DNA from: UMGS1696 sp964621165
GTDB lineage: Bacteria; Bacillota; Clostridia; Oscillospirales; CAG-272
NCBI GenBank assembly: GCA_964621165.1
Contig: CAZULC010000009.1
Location: forward strand, 14,045-78,044
DNA: 64,000 nucleotides
Direction: 5' to 3'
How positions within the stretch are numbered: the stretch's first letter is position 1; each line of letters begins with the position of its first letter. The translations under genes were made by a program, and so were the position numbers. Positions 1 to 8,523 of the stretch are shown in pieces. The notes under the pieces are model-generated. The model was not told where the DNA came from. It made no database searches and saw only the letters and a program-made list of their open reading frames with translations.

Positions 1-1
1 A

Positions 2-502
2 AAATTCAAGAATAACGAGGTTTACGTCCCGGAGGTGCTGATTGCCGCACGTGCAATGAACGCCGGAGTAACGATTCTCAAGCCCCTTATGTCCTCAGGC
101 GAGCTGGCAGGAGTGGGAACCGCAGTCATCGGCACGGTCAAAGGAGACTTGCACGACATCGGTAAAAACCTCGTGAAAATGATGCTCGAGGGCAAGGGAA
201 TCAACGTAATTGACCTCGGAGTCGACGTTTCCGCTGAGAAGTTTATCGAAGAAGCAAAGGCGTCGGGCGCAGACCTCATCTGCTGCTCGGCTCTGCTCAC
301 TACTACAATGGGCGAGATGGAAAACGTTGTCAAGCTTGCCGAAGTTGAAGGAATCCGTGACAAGGTTTGGATCATGGTAGGCGGCGCGCCCATCACAGAG
401 GAATTCAAGAACAAAATCGGCGCGGACTGCTACACTCCTGACGCGGCATCAGCCTCCGACGCAGCCCTTGCTCATTTGAAGGAGGTCAAGGGAATCGCGT
501 AA
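2..502 (+). CDS. Corrinoid (B12-binding) methyltransferase subunit, 5' end outside the window
   Basis: The frame is open from base 2 to the stop at 500-502, so the start lies upstream of the window and 166 residues are visible. It carries the cobalamin-binding signature DxHxxG (GDLHDIGKN, His near visible residue 51) followed by a Rossmann-like B12 domain with ICCSALLTTTMGEM and VGGAPIT blocks. The visible N-terminus (EVYVPEVLIAARAM) is the end of the helical cap domain of MtaC/MttC/MtbC-type corrinoid proteins. Such proteins shuttle a methyl group between a substrate methyltransferase and a second methyltransferase. The substrate (methanol, methylamines, glycine betaine or other) cannot be told without the upstream partner. 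Confidence 0.93.
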   Translation, partial: KFKNNEVYVPEVLIAARAMNAGVTILKPLMSSGELAGVGTAVIGTVKGDLHDIGKNLVKMMLEGKGINVIDLGVDVSAEKFIEEAKASGADLICCSALLTTTMGEMENVVKLAEVEGIRDKVWIMVGGAPITEEFKNKIGADCYTPDAASASDAALAHLKEVKGIA

Positions 503-601
503 TGTCACGTTTTTCTGTGGAATTTCGTGATGAAAATCACATTTTTACAAGTTCCCGCACAATTGAATCAGACAGCCAAGGACGGCTGCACAGGTAACAA
601 A

Positions 602-1357
602 ATGGACACAAATCAAAATTACACAGACCTCAACTCCCAAACCATAAGCCGGTGGGTCGACGAGGGCTGGGAGTGGGGTACGCCAATCGACCACGAGACC
701 TACGAAAAAGCAAAGCTGGGACAGTGGAGTGTTCTTCTCACACCCACAAAGCCGGTCCCCCGGGAATGGTTCGGCGAACTCGCGGGAAAATTCCTTCTCG
801 GACTTGCTTCCGGCGGAGGTCAGCAGATGCCGATATTTACAGCCGCTGGAGCAAAATGCACTGTACTGGACTACTCGGACAGGCAGCTTGACGGCGAGAG
901 AACGGTAGCCGAGCGGGAAGGTTATTCCATCGACATAGTAAAAGCGGACATGACCAAGCCTCTGCCCTTCCCCGACGAGAGCTTTGACATAATATTCCAC
1001 CCGGTGTCAAACTGCTACGTGGAGGACGTGCTTCCCATCTGGCGGGAGTGCTTCCGGGTTCTGAAAAAAGGCGGTCGGCTGCTCGCGGGGCTTGACAACG
1101 GCTTGAGCTACGCCTACGAGGACGACGGTGCGCATTGGAACAGGCTACCGTACAATCCGCTGAAGGATCCGGAGCTTTACAAACGCGCAATGGAGCAGGA
1201 CGACGGAATCCAGTTTTCCCACACCGTAGAGGAGCAGATCGGCGGTCAGCTCAAAGCCGGATTCAGGCTCACTGACATCTACGGCGACACCGACGGCTTC
1301 GGCAGGCTTCACGAGCTGAACATTCCCACATTCTGGGCGACCCTTGCGGTAAAATAA
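602..1357 (+). CDS. Class I SAM-dependent methyltransferase
   Basis: This 251-residue protein has a class I methyltransferase core: a glycine-rich SAM-binding loop (GLASGGGQQMP), an acidic residue ending the second strand (VLDYSD), a motif resembling post-I (ADMTKPLPFPDESFDIIFHP) and the RVLKKGGRLLAG segment typical of Methyltransf_11. I start it at the ATG at 602, because the product then begins MDTNQNYTDLNSQT, like family members; an in-frame ATG at 527 would add 25 unlike residues. It lies 99 bases after the corrinoid gene and ends at a strong terminator. Substrate unknown. Confidence 0.85.
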   Translation: MDTNQNYTDLNSQTISRWVDEGWEWGTPIDHETYEKAKLGQWSVLLTPTKPVPREWFGELAGKFLLGLASGGGQQMPIFTAAGAKCTVLDYSDRQLDGERTVAEREGYSIDIVKADMTKPLPFPDESFDIIFHPVSNCYVEDVLPIWRECFRVLKKGGRLLAGLDNGLSYAYEDDGAHWNRLPYNPLKDPELYKRAMEQDDGIQFSHTVEEQIGGQLKAGFRLTDIYGDTDGFGRLHELNIPTFWATLAVK

Positions 1358-1362
1358 AACAG

Positions 1363-1405
1363 GCGGACGGTTGTCTTTCGCACATGGAAGCGCCGTCCGT
1401 TTTTC
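1363..1405 (+). terminator. Intrinsic terminator after the methyltransferase gene
   Basis: The arms CGGACGG (1364-1370) and CCGTCCG (1393-1399) form a GC-rich stem followed by a T-run. It closes the methyltransferase transcript just before the tRNA promoter. Confidence 0.75.
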
Positions 1406-1428
1406 TTTGGTGAAATTTTCTTCACCTA

Positions 1429-1457
1429 TTGACAAAAGCTGTTTTTTGAGGTATAAT
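1429..1457 (+). promoter_or_regulatory. SigA-type promoter of tRNA-Pro(TGG)
   Basis: TTGACA at 1429-1434 and TATAAT at 1452-1457 are separated by 17 bases. Both boxes are perfect consensus, and the tRNA begins 10 bases after the -10 box. Confidence 0.9.
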
Positions 1458-1466
1458 AATATAGCA

Positions 1467-1539
1467 CGGGGTGTAGCGCAGTTGGTAGCGCGCATGGTTT
1501 GGGACCATGATGCCGCAGGTTCAAGTCCTGTCACTCCGA
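1467..1539 (+). tRNA. tRNA-Pro (anticodon TGG)
   Basis: The 73-base cloverleaf has acceptor arms CGGGGTG (1467-1473) and CACTCCG (1532-1538, one G-U pair), a D-arm with AGTTGGTAGC, an anticodon stem ATGGT/ACCAT with loop TTTGGGA (anticodon TGG), and a T-arm containing GGTTCAAGTCC. The 3' CCA is not encoded. It has its own consensus promoter and terminator. Confidence 0.96.
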
Positions 1540-1543
1540 CTGT

Positions 1544-1579
1544 GGAGTACTGATATATTTCGGTACTCCGTTTTTTTTG
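1544..1579 (+). terminator. Intrinsic terminator of tRNA-Pro(TGG)
   Basis: GGAGTAC (1544-1550) pairs with GTACTCC (1563-1569), followed by a run of eight T. Confidence 0.9.
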
Positions 1580-1594
1580 TTTTGCGAGGTATTT

Positions 1595-2095
1595 ATGGAA
1601 ATCAAAAAAGACCGGCTTTAAATCCGCAGTCTTCGCAAGGACGACTGGGCTGACATGGGGCATATTTTCTCCGACTTCAACCGCTCCCCTCTCGGGCAAT
1701 ACGACGGTCCCCTTCCCGAAAAAGAAGACGACGTTATTGCTCTCGTGAAAACATTTGTCGCGAGCGGACTTTTCTTTCCGGTGTACGTCATAGAAGAAAG
1801 GCATATGGCGAGCTTCGTCTGCTTTCACAAAAACGGCGGCAGCTACGATTTGGGCTACTGCTTCCACACCTCAGCTCAGGGGTCACGGCTATGCGTATGA
1901 AAGCGTCAAAGCAGCACTCGACTACTTCATCCATGAGCTGGGTGCGCGGCATTTCACGTCAGGAACGGATATGGCAAACTCCCCCTCATGCAGACTGCTC
2001 AAAAATCAGGCTTCACTCTTGTCTCAACCGAACCCGTTTTCCTTGACGGCAAAACTACCTTCGAAGGCGGAAATTTCGTGATGGAAATAAAATAA
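1595..2095 (+). pseudogene. GNAT-family acetyltransferase, disrupted
   Basis: A GNAT-like protein can be read across three lesions. It starts MEIKKDRL at 1595, meets TAA at 1619-1621, and resumes in the same frame (IRSLRKDDWADMG). A one-base loss near 1877 shifts it to a frame reading HGYAYESVKAALDYF, the acetyl-CoA-loop/alpha3 region. A second one-base loss near 2007 shifts it again to FTLVSTEPVFLDGK, ending at TAA 2093-2095. The C-terminal CRLLKNQGF block is typical of the family. No functional product is expected. No separate promoter was seen after the tRNA terminator. Confidence 0.82.
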
Positions 2096-2110
2096 ATTTT
2101 CAAAAATCCC

Positions 2111-2141
2111 TTGACTCTCCCCTCAGCTGTAATGATATACT
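2111..2141 (+). promoter_or_regulatory. MerR-type promoter with 19-bp spacer
   Basis: TTGACT (2111-2116) and TATACT (2136-2141) are separated by 19 bases rather than 17. The spacer begins CTCCCCT, like BmrR/BltR-type operators. A 19-bp spacer is the hallmark of promoters twisted into shape by MerR-family activators, so autoregulation by the following MerR gene is likely. Confidence 0.65.
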
Positions 2142-2200
2142 ATAGCCGCAGGAAAGGAAAGCGCGCGTCCTTGCCACAAATCCTACGAAAGGAAAAAGTT

Positions 2201-3743
2201 ATGCACAAAATTGGTGAATTATCGTCTCTGTGCAATCTGCCGGTGAAAACTCTGCAATACTACGACGCGGAAGGTCTTTTGAAGCCTGACTGGATTGACG
2301 TATTCACGGGCTACATGTATTATTCCGCCTCAAAGCTCGCCGACTGCTACCAGATTATCTCCTTAAGGAGCTTGGCTTTTCACTGAACGAAATTAAAAGT
2401 CAGCTTGCCGCCGACGACCGTGAGAAAACCGCCGCGCTTCTTGAAGCAAAGCTGACCGAGCTGAACGAACTTCTCGAGAACACCGAAAAAAAGCTTAAGA
2501 AAATCGAAGCCATACGTGACAGCTTAACAAAAGGAGAGTTAAGATTGTATAACATTATCGTAAGAGCAACCGACAGGATGAAGGCCGCATTTGTACGAAA
2601 CAACTACAAAAGCAAAGCGGAAGCTATGGTTGATATCAAAAACATTGCCGCCATGCTGCCGAAATCGGTCGTCGGGAAAAGGGAAATGATCATCAACTAT
2701 GAAACGGAGTACCGGGAGAGCGGATTTGACCTTTCCGCCTGCGTGGAAATCACAGGTACTCTTCCCCGTGACTGCGGAATCGGGGCCAAAACCGTATCTT
2801 TCAGCGAGGACGTTGCTTCGCTTGTGTGCAAAGAAGACGAAATCGAGGGAGCATATCTTGCGCTGAACCGGCACATCAACGAATTCGGATACAAAATCAC
2901 CGGCGCGTACTGCGAAATCTACCACGACGACGGCCCAGTGGAGCTTAAAGTTCCCGTGTCAAAGGGTGTGGACAAGTCGGCGTACCTTGTGAACAGTAAC
3001 GAAATCCGCTTCGAGGACGACCCGGAAGTATTGGGAAAATGGGAAATGCTGGATATAGTCCCCACACGGGAGCATTTTGTCTACGGACGGCCGAAATGCA
3101 GTCATCTGGCGTGGCTTAACGAAATCTACTTTGTTGACGGCGGTCAGTCGTATTGGGCTGTAGAGGGCTGGAGCAAGGGGGTATTGTTCACAAAAGGCGA
3201 CTCCCCTGAGACAAAATACACCAACCGATACACACTCGAGAACGCAGACGGACGCGGACTGATGTTCCTCGAGATGTACGACAATTGCGACGGCGGAAAA
3301 GGCGGGTGCGGTTGCCGGAAATCTGGGTTTATGAAAAAGTCGACGAGCGGCACTATGCTTCACCGGAGGAGTTCAGAAAAACCGACGACATCAACATTCC
3401 GTTTACAAATGACGAGCAGGTTCTCGGAAAGTGGAAAGCAGTGGACTTTGTGCTGGAGAAGGAAGAGTTCGAACCGCACAGACAGAACTTCGCGCCGGAG
3501 GATTTGTCTGTTCTTGAAGCTGAATTCAAGGAAAACGGCGTGTACGTCACCACCACAAAAACGGGAAGCAATGCTGTGACCTCAGTCTGGACCAAGGGAT
3601 ATGTGCTGAACCGCAGAGAGAAGACCGCCTCAGCCTACGAAATCAAGGTAATAGAAGGGCGTGAGTATCTGCTTCGTGAATGGAAAAGCGGCAACTACTC
3701 CTTCGGCGGCGGAAGAGTGTACTGGTACGTATTTGCAAGATGA
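2201..3743 (+). pseudogene. MerR-family regulator with GyrI-like effector domain, disrupted by two frameshifts
   Basis: The ATG at 2201 follows AAAGGAAAAAG. The N-terminus (KIGELSSLCNLPVKTLQYYD) is a MerR winged helix. The frame breaks near 2360, where the next frame continues the dimerisation coiled coil (LKELGFSLNEIKSQL, then ELNELLENTEKKLKKIE), followed by a GyrI/AraC-E-type effector-binding domain and a C-terminal beta-rich domain. A second frameshift near 3310 moves the rest to a third frame that ends at TGA 3741-3743. The C-terminal part contains two related segments (DDPEVLGKWEMLDIVPTREHF and NDEQVLGKWKAVDFVLEKEEF), so it is an internal duplication. The ancestral protein was about 510 residues. 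Either a decayed regulator or two assembly errors. Confidence 0.8.
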
Positions 3744-3851
3744 CAAAAGCTGCATATTAATCAAAATACAATTCTACATCAATCGTGAAATTATAAAAAA
3801 CTTGAAATCAGCGAGGCACTGTAATTACATTCAGTCAGTAATCAGTTATCG

Positions 3852-3912
3852 GTAAAAAAAGAACAGTAGGAGACTGCAAGAATACCTTAAAATCTCTCAC
3901 TGTTTTTTATTT
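3852..3912. terminator. Bidirectional terminator between convergent genes
   Basis: AACAGTAGGAGA (from 3862) pairs with TCTCTCACTGTT near 3894-3905, with an A-run on the left and a T-run on the right, so it can serve both the MerR pseudogene and the zinc-ribbon gene. Confidence 0.6.
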
Positions 3913-3933
3913 CACCAATGCTATGCTTTCTTC

Positions 3934-4845
3934 TCACTGTTCAGGCGAAACATACTTTCTGCCGTTGTCGATAAGGAAACGCATCTTTTTCCTGTACTGC
4001 GTAAGCACTATACCGAACAGCAAAACTGCGGCTGAGCTTACCAGCGACGGGAAGTAGAACAGCGACATGATAATTCCGCAGATTCCGCCGACGAAGCAGA
4101 AGAAAATCACAAGTCCGGAGATATCAGCCAAAGGGGAGCCGTTCTGGACGGTATAGCAGATACTGTTTATGGTTTTGATAAGCTTGAAATAGTAAACAAT
4201 CATTAATGCCGCAACTGCCGCCAGCATGACGAACACCACTGCAACAGCGGAGCCGTTAATCCCGTGAAATTCCTCAGCGATTTCCATAAACAGCGCAAGG
4301 ACAAACACAGCTGAAATCACCATGCCAATCAGCTTAAAAATAAACGAAATGATAACGATAACTTTTATAAGGGTCAGTCCACCGGTGGACAGCTTTCTTT
4401 TTTCCCTGTCGAGAGCCGAGCCGACTGTTATCCACATTCCCACAGCGTAGAGTATGGCGGGAATGTTAGCCATGACATTGCTCACAAATCCTGCAATGCC
4501 GGAAATTTCCCACAAATCATCAACCACGTCGTAGTAATCGTATCCGAGATAACCGCCGAAGATCCGCTCCATGTAATCGAGAAGCCTTGTGACTGGATTC
4601 TGGGTGAACGACAGCAGGATTCCGAGAGTGAAGCAGATCACAGCCGCCAGAATCAATGGTGACTTAGCTTCTTTTTTGACCGTCGCCCAAGTCATATCCG
4701 CCATAGAGCCGAATCTGCTCTGATTTTGTGTGAATTGCGACGCAGGATTTAGCCGGTCAGGTATTGCGCCGTCGACCTTAGCCCCGCAGTTTGTGCAGAA
4801 GCGCGAGTCGTCGTCAATTTTTGTACCGCAATATGGACAGAACAT
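3934..4845 (-). CDS. Zinc-ribbon polytopic membrane protein
   Basis: The 303-residue protein begins with a zinc-ribbon (CPYC at residues 3-6, CTNC at 17-20). After a short linker come about six hydrophobic segments, for example around residues 62-80 and 125-145, and several in the second half. This zinc_ribbon_2-plus-membrane layout is common in Clostridia, but the role is unknown. The gene is monocistronic with its own promoter and shares a terminator with the convergent MerR pseudogene. Confidence 0.75.
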   Translation of the reverse strand: MFCPYCGTKIDDDSRFCTNCGAKVDGAIPDRLNPASQFTQNQSRFGSMADMTWATVKKEAKSPLILAAVICFTLGILLSFTQNPVTRLLDYMERIFGGYLGYDYYDVVDDLWEISGIAGFVSNVMANIPAILYAVGMWITVGSALDREKRKLSTGGLTLIKVIVIISFIFKLIGMVISAVFVLALFMEIAEEFHGINGSAVAVVFVMLAAVAALMIVYYFKLIKTINSICYTVQNGSPLADISGLVIFFCFVGGICGIIMSLFYFPSLVSSAAVLLFGIVLTQYRKKMRFLIDNGRKYVSPEQ

Positions 4846-4901
4846 ATTTTACTCCTGTTAATATTCCTGAGTTTTCCCGCAGGAACAGTTATTATGCGTC
4901 C

Positions 4902-4930
4902 ATTATAGCACACTCGCGGCTTACTGTCAA
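4902..4930 (-). promoter_or_regulatory. SigA-type promoter of the zinc-ribbon gene
   Basis: On the minus strand TTGACA (4930-4925) and TATAAT (4907-4902) are separated by 17 bases, about 60 bases upstream of the start codon. Confidence 0.85.
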
Positions 4931-4959
4931 TGCTTCGGGGAAAAATATGTCGAATGATG

Positions 4960-5769
4960 TTATTTCAGCACAATCGGAAAGTCGCCATAGCCGACAATGC
5001 ATTCAATTCCGCATGTGAGCCCATACCGCATAATTTCAACCGTCGACATGATAATGCACATGAATGAGTAGCACATGGAGGTAATGTCATAGGTCATGCC
5101 GAGAAATTTATGCTTTGATTTCTTCTCGACAATGAATTTTGACGCAATCAGCTCGTCAAGCGTCTTACGCAGAACTTCATCATCAAGTCCAAGCTCCTCC
5201 TTGATTTCATTGTAGCTGATGTCGCTCATGGAGACTATAGCCATGCAGACAAGAAAACAGTTTTTGTCCGCCAGCACGGGGAGAACCTGCTCGGCATATT
5301 CAGCGGTTGCGAGGGTGATGTTTTTGAAGAAATCCCATGTCAATATTACGCCGTAGTCTAAGCTGGACAGAACCGAAACGCCGTTTTCTCCCGTTATATG
5401 GAACGGTTTGGGACTGCTTTCGTAGCTGGTTGCGACTTCACCCTGCATGAGTCCGTGATGGGCATGAGCAAACGCCGTGTGTATCGCCTCGTATGCTTCC
5501 CTGCTGAAAAGGGGCTGGGACTTTACTTTATCATATACCTTTTCGTAAATTTCGTCGTAGGCAATATTCTTTCCGTAGAAGAGAAAGTCCACGCTCACGC
5601 CGAAGTAGTCCGCCATCAGGGGCAGGGTCTGGGTGTCCGGAAAGCAGGTACCCGTCTCCCATTTCGACACGGACTGATAGGACACGCCGACCGCCTGCGC
5701 CAGCTCATCCTGAGTGAGGTCACGCTCACGCCGGACCTTGCAGATTTTTTCGCCAAAGTTAAGTGTCAT
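4960..5769 (-). CDS. XRE-family transcriptional regulator with C-terminal winged-helix-like domain
   Basis: The 269-residue protein has an N-terminal HTH_3 domain (GEKICKVRRERDLTQDELAQ, SYQSVSKWETG), then a linker. The C-terminal domain has a winged-helix look (SDISYNEIKEELGLDDEVLRKTLDELIASKF), which could sense a signal or mediate dimerisation. The ATG at 5769 follows GGAGAAAATAAC. The predicted promoter (5957-5984) leaves a 5' leader of about 180 bases that contains the whole interspersed structured element at 5830-5941. Targets are unknown. Confidence 0.82.
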   Translation of the reverse strand: MTLNFGEKICKVRRERDLTQDELAQAVGVSYQSVSKWETGTCFPDTQTLPLMADYFGVSVDFLFYGKNIAYDEIYEKVYDKVKSQPLFSREAYEAIHTAFAHAHHGLMQGEVATSYESSPKPFHITGENGVSVLSSLDYGVILTWDFFKNITLATAEYAEQVLPVLADKNCFLVCMAIVSMSDISYNEIKEELGLDDEVLRKTLDELIASKFIVEKKSKHKFLGMTYDITSMCYSFMCIIMSTVEIMRYGLTCGIECIVGYGDFPIVLK

Positions 5770-5829
5770 GTTATTTTCTCCATTCTTGAATTATATTCAA
5801 GCCGGCTTTAAAAATTTAGAATAACTTCG

Positions 5830-5941
5830 AAAGAATTCCGGTCGGCTGAAAGCCGAAGAAAAATGGTGGGGTCTGTTTTTCAGGGAATTCTTTAGAGTGA
5901 AATCAGCTGATATAATTCTTTTATCGCTATATATTTCACTC
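5830..5941. repeat. Interspersed structured element, copy 1
   Basis: Four nested or adjacent stems are visible. The outer stem is AAAGAATTCC (5830-5839) with GGAATTCTTT (5884-5893). Inside it are CGGCT-GAA-AGCCG (5843-5855) and GAAAAATGG with CTGTTTTTC (5858-5866 and 5873-5881). Beside it is GAGTGAAAT (5895-5903) with ATTTCACTC (5933-5941). The same architecture with different, compensating bases occurs at 23870 and 47617. This copy lies in the leader of the minus-strand XRE gene. Confidence 0.85.
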
Positions 5942-5956
5942 ATTGGATCCGTATAT

Positions 5957-5984
5957 ATAATACCAGATTCAGCGGGGGAGTCAA
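5957..5984 (-). promoter_or_regulatory. Promoter of the XRE gene at 4960-5769
   Basis: On the minus strand TTGACT (5984-5979) and TATTAT (5962-5957) are 16 bases apart. It lies upstream of structured element copy 1, so that element is predicted to be transcribed in the leader. Confidence 0.6.
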
Positions 5985-6043
5985 TAACCGCAAACGACAG
6001 CCGGATTCTACCGCGGGTAGAGTTTTTGTCGGAATGGTGTTAG

Positions 6044-7123
6044 TCAGATTTGCTCGGCGTATTTTTCGAGGTCGGAGACAATCGCTTTTAAGCAGTCGTT
6101 CTCCCGTATGAAGTCGAAGCGGGAATCCTTTAAATCTTCAAGGCGGAGGTTGCACGCGTTGCCCTTGTAGTTCTTGCTCGTGTTCTCCCTGCTGAACTTC
6201 ATCCGGTTGACAAGGGGTGCGGTGTAGTCCAGCTCGTCGGGCAGGGTCGCGCTTATGACGGCGTATCTGCGGCTGTTTTCCAATGCCTTAATGGTGTTTT
6301 CGCCGTCCTGCATCTTGGCGTAATTGACGGCTATATAATAGTTATACGTCGACAGGTCGTATGAATAAAATCCCACGTTTCCGTCGCTGTACAGGCGCTC
6401 GAGTATATCAACGGCAAACTGATGCGCCTCGATTTTTTCCTTCGGGGATGAACCCAAGTTAAACGCGATTGTCTTTGCGTTCATAGCCGCTATTTGAATC
6501 AGTCTCGACAGATAATTCTGCCCTTCAACAACGGCTTCCTCACCGTCAAGCGCATACAGCCTGAGACTGGCGCCTGTATGCCATATACTTCCGCCCATGT
6601 CAGCATAATAAAGGGACTTTTCACGGTTTCCTATGGCGCTGTAGATGAAGCTGAGATCGCTTATAACTCCCTCGCGCTGGTGCTGGTCAGTGGATCTTGC
6701 GAGAATCTTCTCACCGAGAGCTATGATTTTCTCCGCGTCTTCCTTAGGTGCGGGACTGTCCAGTTTGAAAACCATTGCGCTCATCAGGCGGTACATGACC
6801 CGCAGGTCGTTCGGGAATTCCTCGCAGGCTTTCTCCCACAGTGCAAGGTCCTTTTCCGTCTCACCGTCCTTGAGGAATGCTTCACTCTCACGCTCGTACC
6901 CGTCGATTATCTCATCGGTTTTGTCGTTGCCGAAAAGCTCATCAATCGTCACGCCGAAGTTCCGCGCTATAACCGGAAGCAGCATAATGTCCGGATATCC
7001 CTCGCCGCGCTCCCACTTTGACACGGACTGGGACGAAATTCCGATGTCCTGCGCAAGCTCCTCCTGAGTAAGGTCCCGCTCCCGGCGGTATTTTCTTATG
7101 ATTTCACCAAAAGTAAGTTTCAT
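6044..7123 (-). CDS. XRE-family regulator with TPR-like C-terminal region
   Basis: I place the start at 7123 (MKLTFGEIIRKYRRERD) because GGAG lies just upstream; a longer in-frame start at 7177 would add an unlike N-terminus. Residues 5-60 form an HTH_3 domain (LTQEELAQDIGISSQSVSKW). The remaining roughly 300 residues are helical, with TPR-like repeats and a conserved end (DYTAPLVNRMKFSRENTSKNYKGNACN). The C-terminus LEKYAEQI is shared with the neighbouring broken paralogue. Probably a regulator that senses a ligand or peptide through its helical domain. Confidence 0.83.
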   Translation of the reverse strand: MKLTFGEIIRKYRRERDLTQEELAQDIGISSQSVSKWERGEGYPDIMLLPVIARNFGVTIDELFGNDKTDEIIDGYERESEAFLKDGETEKDLALWEKACEEFPNDLRVMYRLMSAMVFKLDSPAPKEDAEKIIALGEKILARSTDQHQREGVISDLSFIYSAIGNREKSLYYADMGGSIWHTGASLRLYALDGEEAVVEGQNYLSRLIQIAAMNAKTIAFNLGSSPKEKIEAHQFAVDILERLYSDGNVGFYSYDLSTYNYYIAVNYAKMQDGENTIKALENSRRYAVISATLPDELDYTAPLVNRMKFSRENTSKNYKGNACNLRLEDLKDSRFDFIRENDCLKAIVSDLEKYAEQI

Positions 7124-7181
7124 TGTATTTTCTCCAATCATTAAGTTAAATTTATGACCGGTCTTTCTTGGATCCATCTAT

Positions 7182-7210
7182 ATTATACCGTAGTTGACCT
7201 CCGCAGTCAA
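7182..7210 (-). promoter_or_regulatory. SigA-type promoter of the XRE-TPR gene
   Basis: On the minus strand TTGACT (7210-7205) and TATAAT (7187-7182) are separated by 17 bases, about 60 bases upstream of the chosen start. Confidence 0.8.
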
Positions 7211-7267
7211 TAACCGCTCCCGTCAGTGAATCCTACCGAAAGTGGTATTTTTCCCATATTGGTAGGA

Positions 7268-8343
7268 TCAGATTTGCTCGGCGTATTTTTCGAGGGTTGA
7301 GGTGATGGACGTGAAGTCGTCGTTTTCGCAGATGAAGTCGAAGGCGGGATTTTTTAAATCATCGATCAGACCATTGCAGGAGTTACCCTTGCAGTTTTTG
7401 CTTGTATTTGTAACCTTATACTTCATATGGTTTACAAGAGGCGCGGTATAGTCCATTTTATCCGGCAGTGTGGCGTTGATTATCGAAAATTTTAGGTAGT
7501 TTCTGAGAGCGTCGAGGGTCTTTTCTTTGTCCTTCAAGTCCGCGTACTTCATGGACATAAAGGCGTATAAATCCGATAAATCACAGGAGTAGAATTCCAT
7601 GTTGTCGTCACAGGACAGGCGCTTGAGTATATCTACGGCAAACTGTTACGCTGCTATGGTTTCCTTCGGCTCGTAGTTGATTTTTGCCGCAAATCTCATT
7701 ACATGCAGAACTGCTGAATCGATTAACCGTTCGATATAATCCTGACACGCACAGGCTCCTTCCCCACCGTAGAGAACAAATGCCCTGAGTGATTTCTGCG
7801 TTACGACTTCACTTCCGCCCATATCCGCGTAATAGAGAGCCATTTCCTTCTCGCCCAATTCATCATAATTATAACAGAGCTGCTGTACCGCGCTTTCTCT
7901 GTCACTCGGGTCGGTGGACTTTTTGAGTATTTCCTCTCCAAAGGCTATGGCACGTCTCAGGTATCTCTTCGGGTTACCGTTAAAGCTCAAGGCAAACATA
8001 AGGTTTGTCATAACTAACGTGTTGTTCGGAAATTCCGCGTAAGCTCTTTCCCATACCTCGAGATATTTTTCCGGCTCACCGTTCTTCAAATAAGGTGACG
8101 ATACTTCCGAGTATTCGTTGATTTTTTCTAAAACCTTGTCTTTGTCCACCCCGAGAAGCTCGTCAATCGTCACATCAAAGTAGAACGCCAGAGACGTAAG
8201 CAGCGTGATGTCGGGGAAGCCCTCGCCGAGCTCCAATTTGCCGACAGACTGGGGTGTGATTCCGAGGTAATTCGCAAGGGTCTCCTGCGTGACGTTTTCT
8301 GCTGGCGCAAAGAGCGCAGTTTATCCTTCATGTTGATTTTCAT
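7268..8343 (-). pseudogene. XRE-TPR regulator paralogue, disrupted
   Basis: This is a tandem paralogue of the 6044-7123 gene, sharing the YYADMGGS, DYTAPLVNHMK, NTSKNCKGNSCN and LEKYAEQI blocks. From the ATG at 8343 the frame MKINMKDKLRSLRQQK breaks near 8297, where one A is missing in an A-run; the next frame continues VTQETLANYLGITPQSVGK. A TAA at about 7646-7648 stands where the paralogue has CAT (His) before QFAVDIL. Two independent lesions make it a decayed duplicate. It keeps a good promoter. Confidence 0.85.
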
Positions 8344-8394
8344 AACCGAAACCATCATTTAATATAAACTAGACAAGCGCTTATCTTTGATTAT

Positions 8395-8423
8395 ATTATA
8401 CACGGGTTTGCTACACTTTGCAA
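8395..8423 (-). promoter_or_regulatory. Promoter of the XRE-TPR pseudogene
   Basis: On the minus strand TTGCAA (8423-8418) and TATAAT (8400-8395) are separated by 17 bases. Confidence 0.65.
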
Positions 8424-8483
8424 GAACCGCAAAAGTTTACTTTCAGTTTGGTTTTGAAGCCTGCGGTTGTGTTTGGTGGAAGA

Positions 8484-8517
8484 AAAAAGCTCCGTGCAAT
8501 ATTGCGGGAGCTTGAGT
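8484..8517 (-). terminator. Intrinsic terminator on the minus strand, not preceded by a gene
   Basis: Read on the minus strand, GCTCC(CG)CAATATTGCACGGAGC folds into a stem followed by six T. No coding frame ends here on that strand, so it must terminate a non-coding transcript containing the motif at 8524-8589. Confidence 0.7.
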
Positions 8518-8523
8518 TTGTCG

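Noticed and set aside
545..1000. Antisense frame over the methyltransferase
   Set aside because: No ribosome site, no recognisable domain, and the plus-strand frame has clear methyltransferase motifs.
1..8400. Genomic island or prophage
   Set aside because: No integrase, attachment repeats or phage genes were found; the tRNA at 1467 has no duplicated 3' end nearby.
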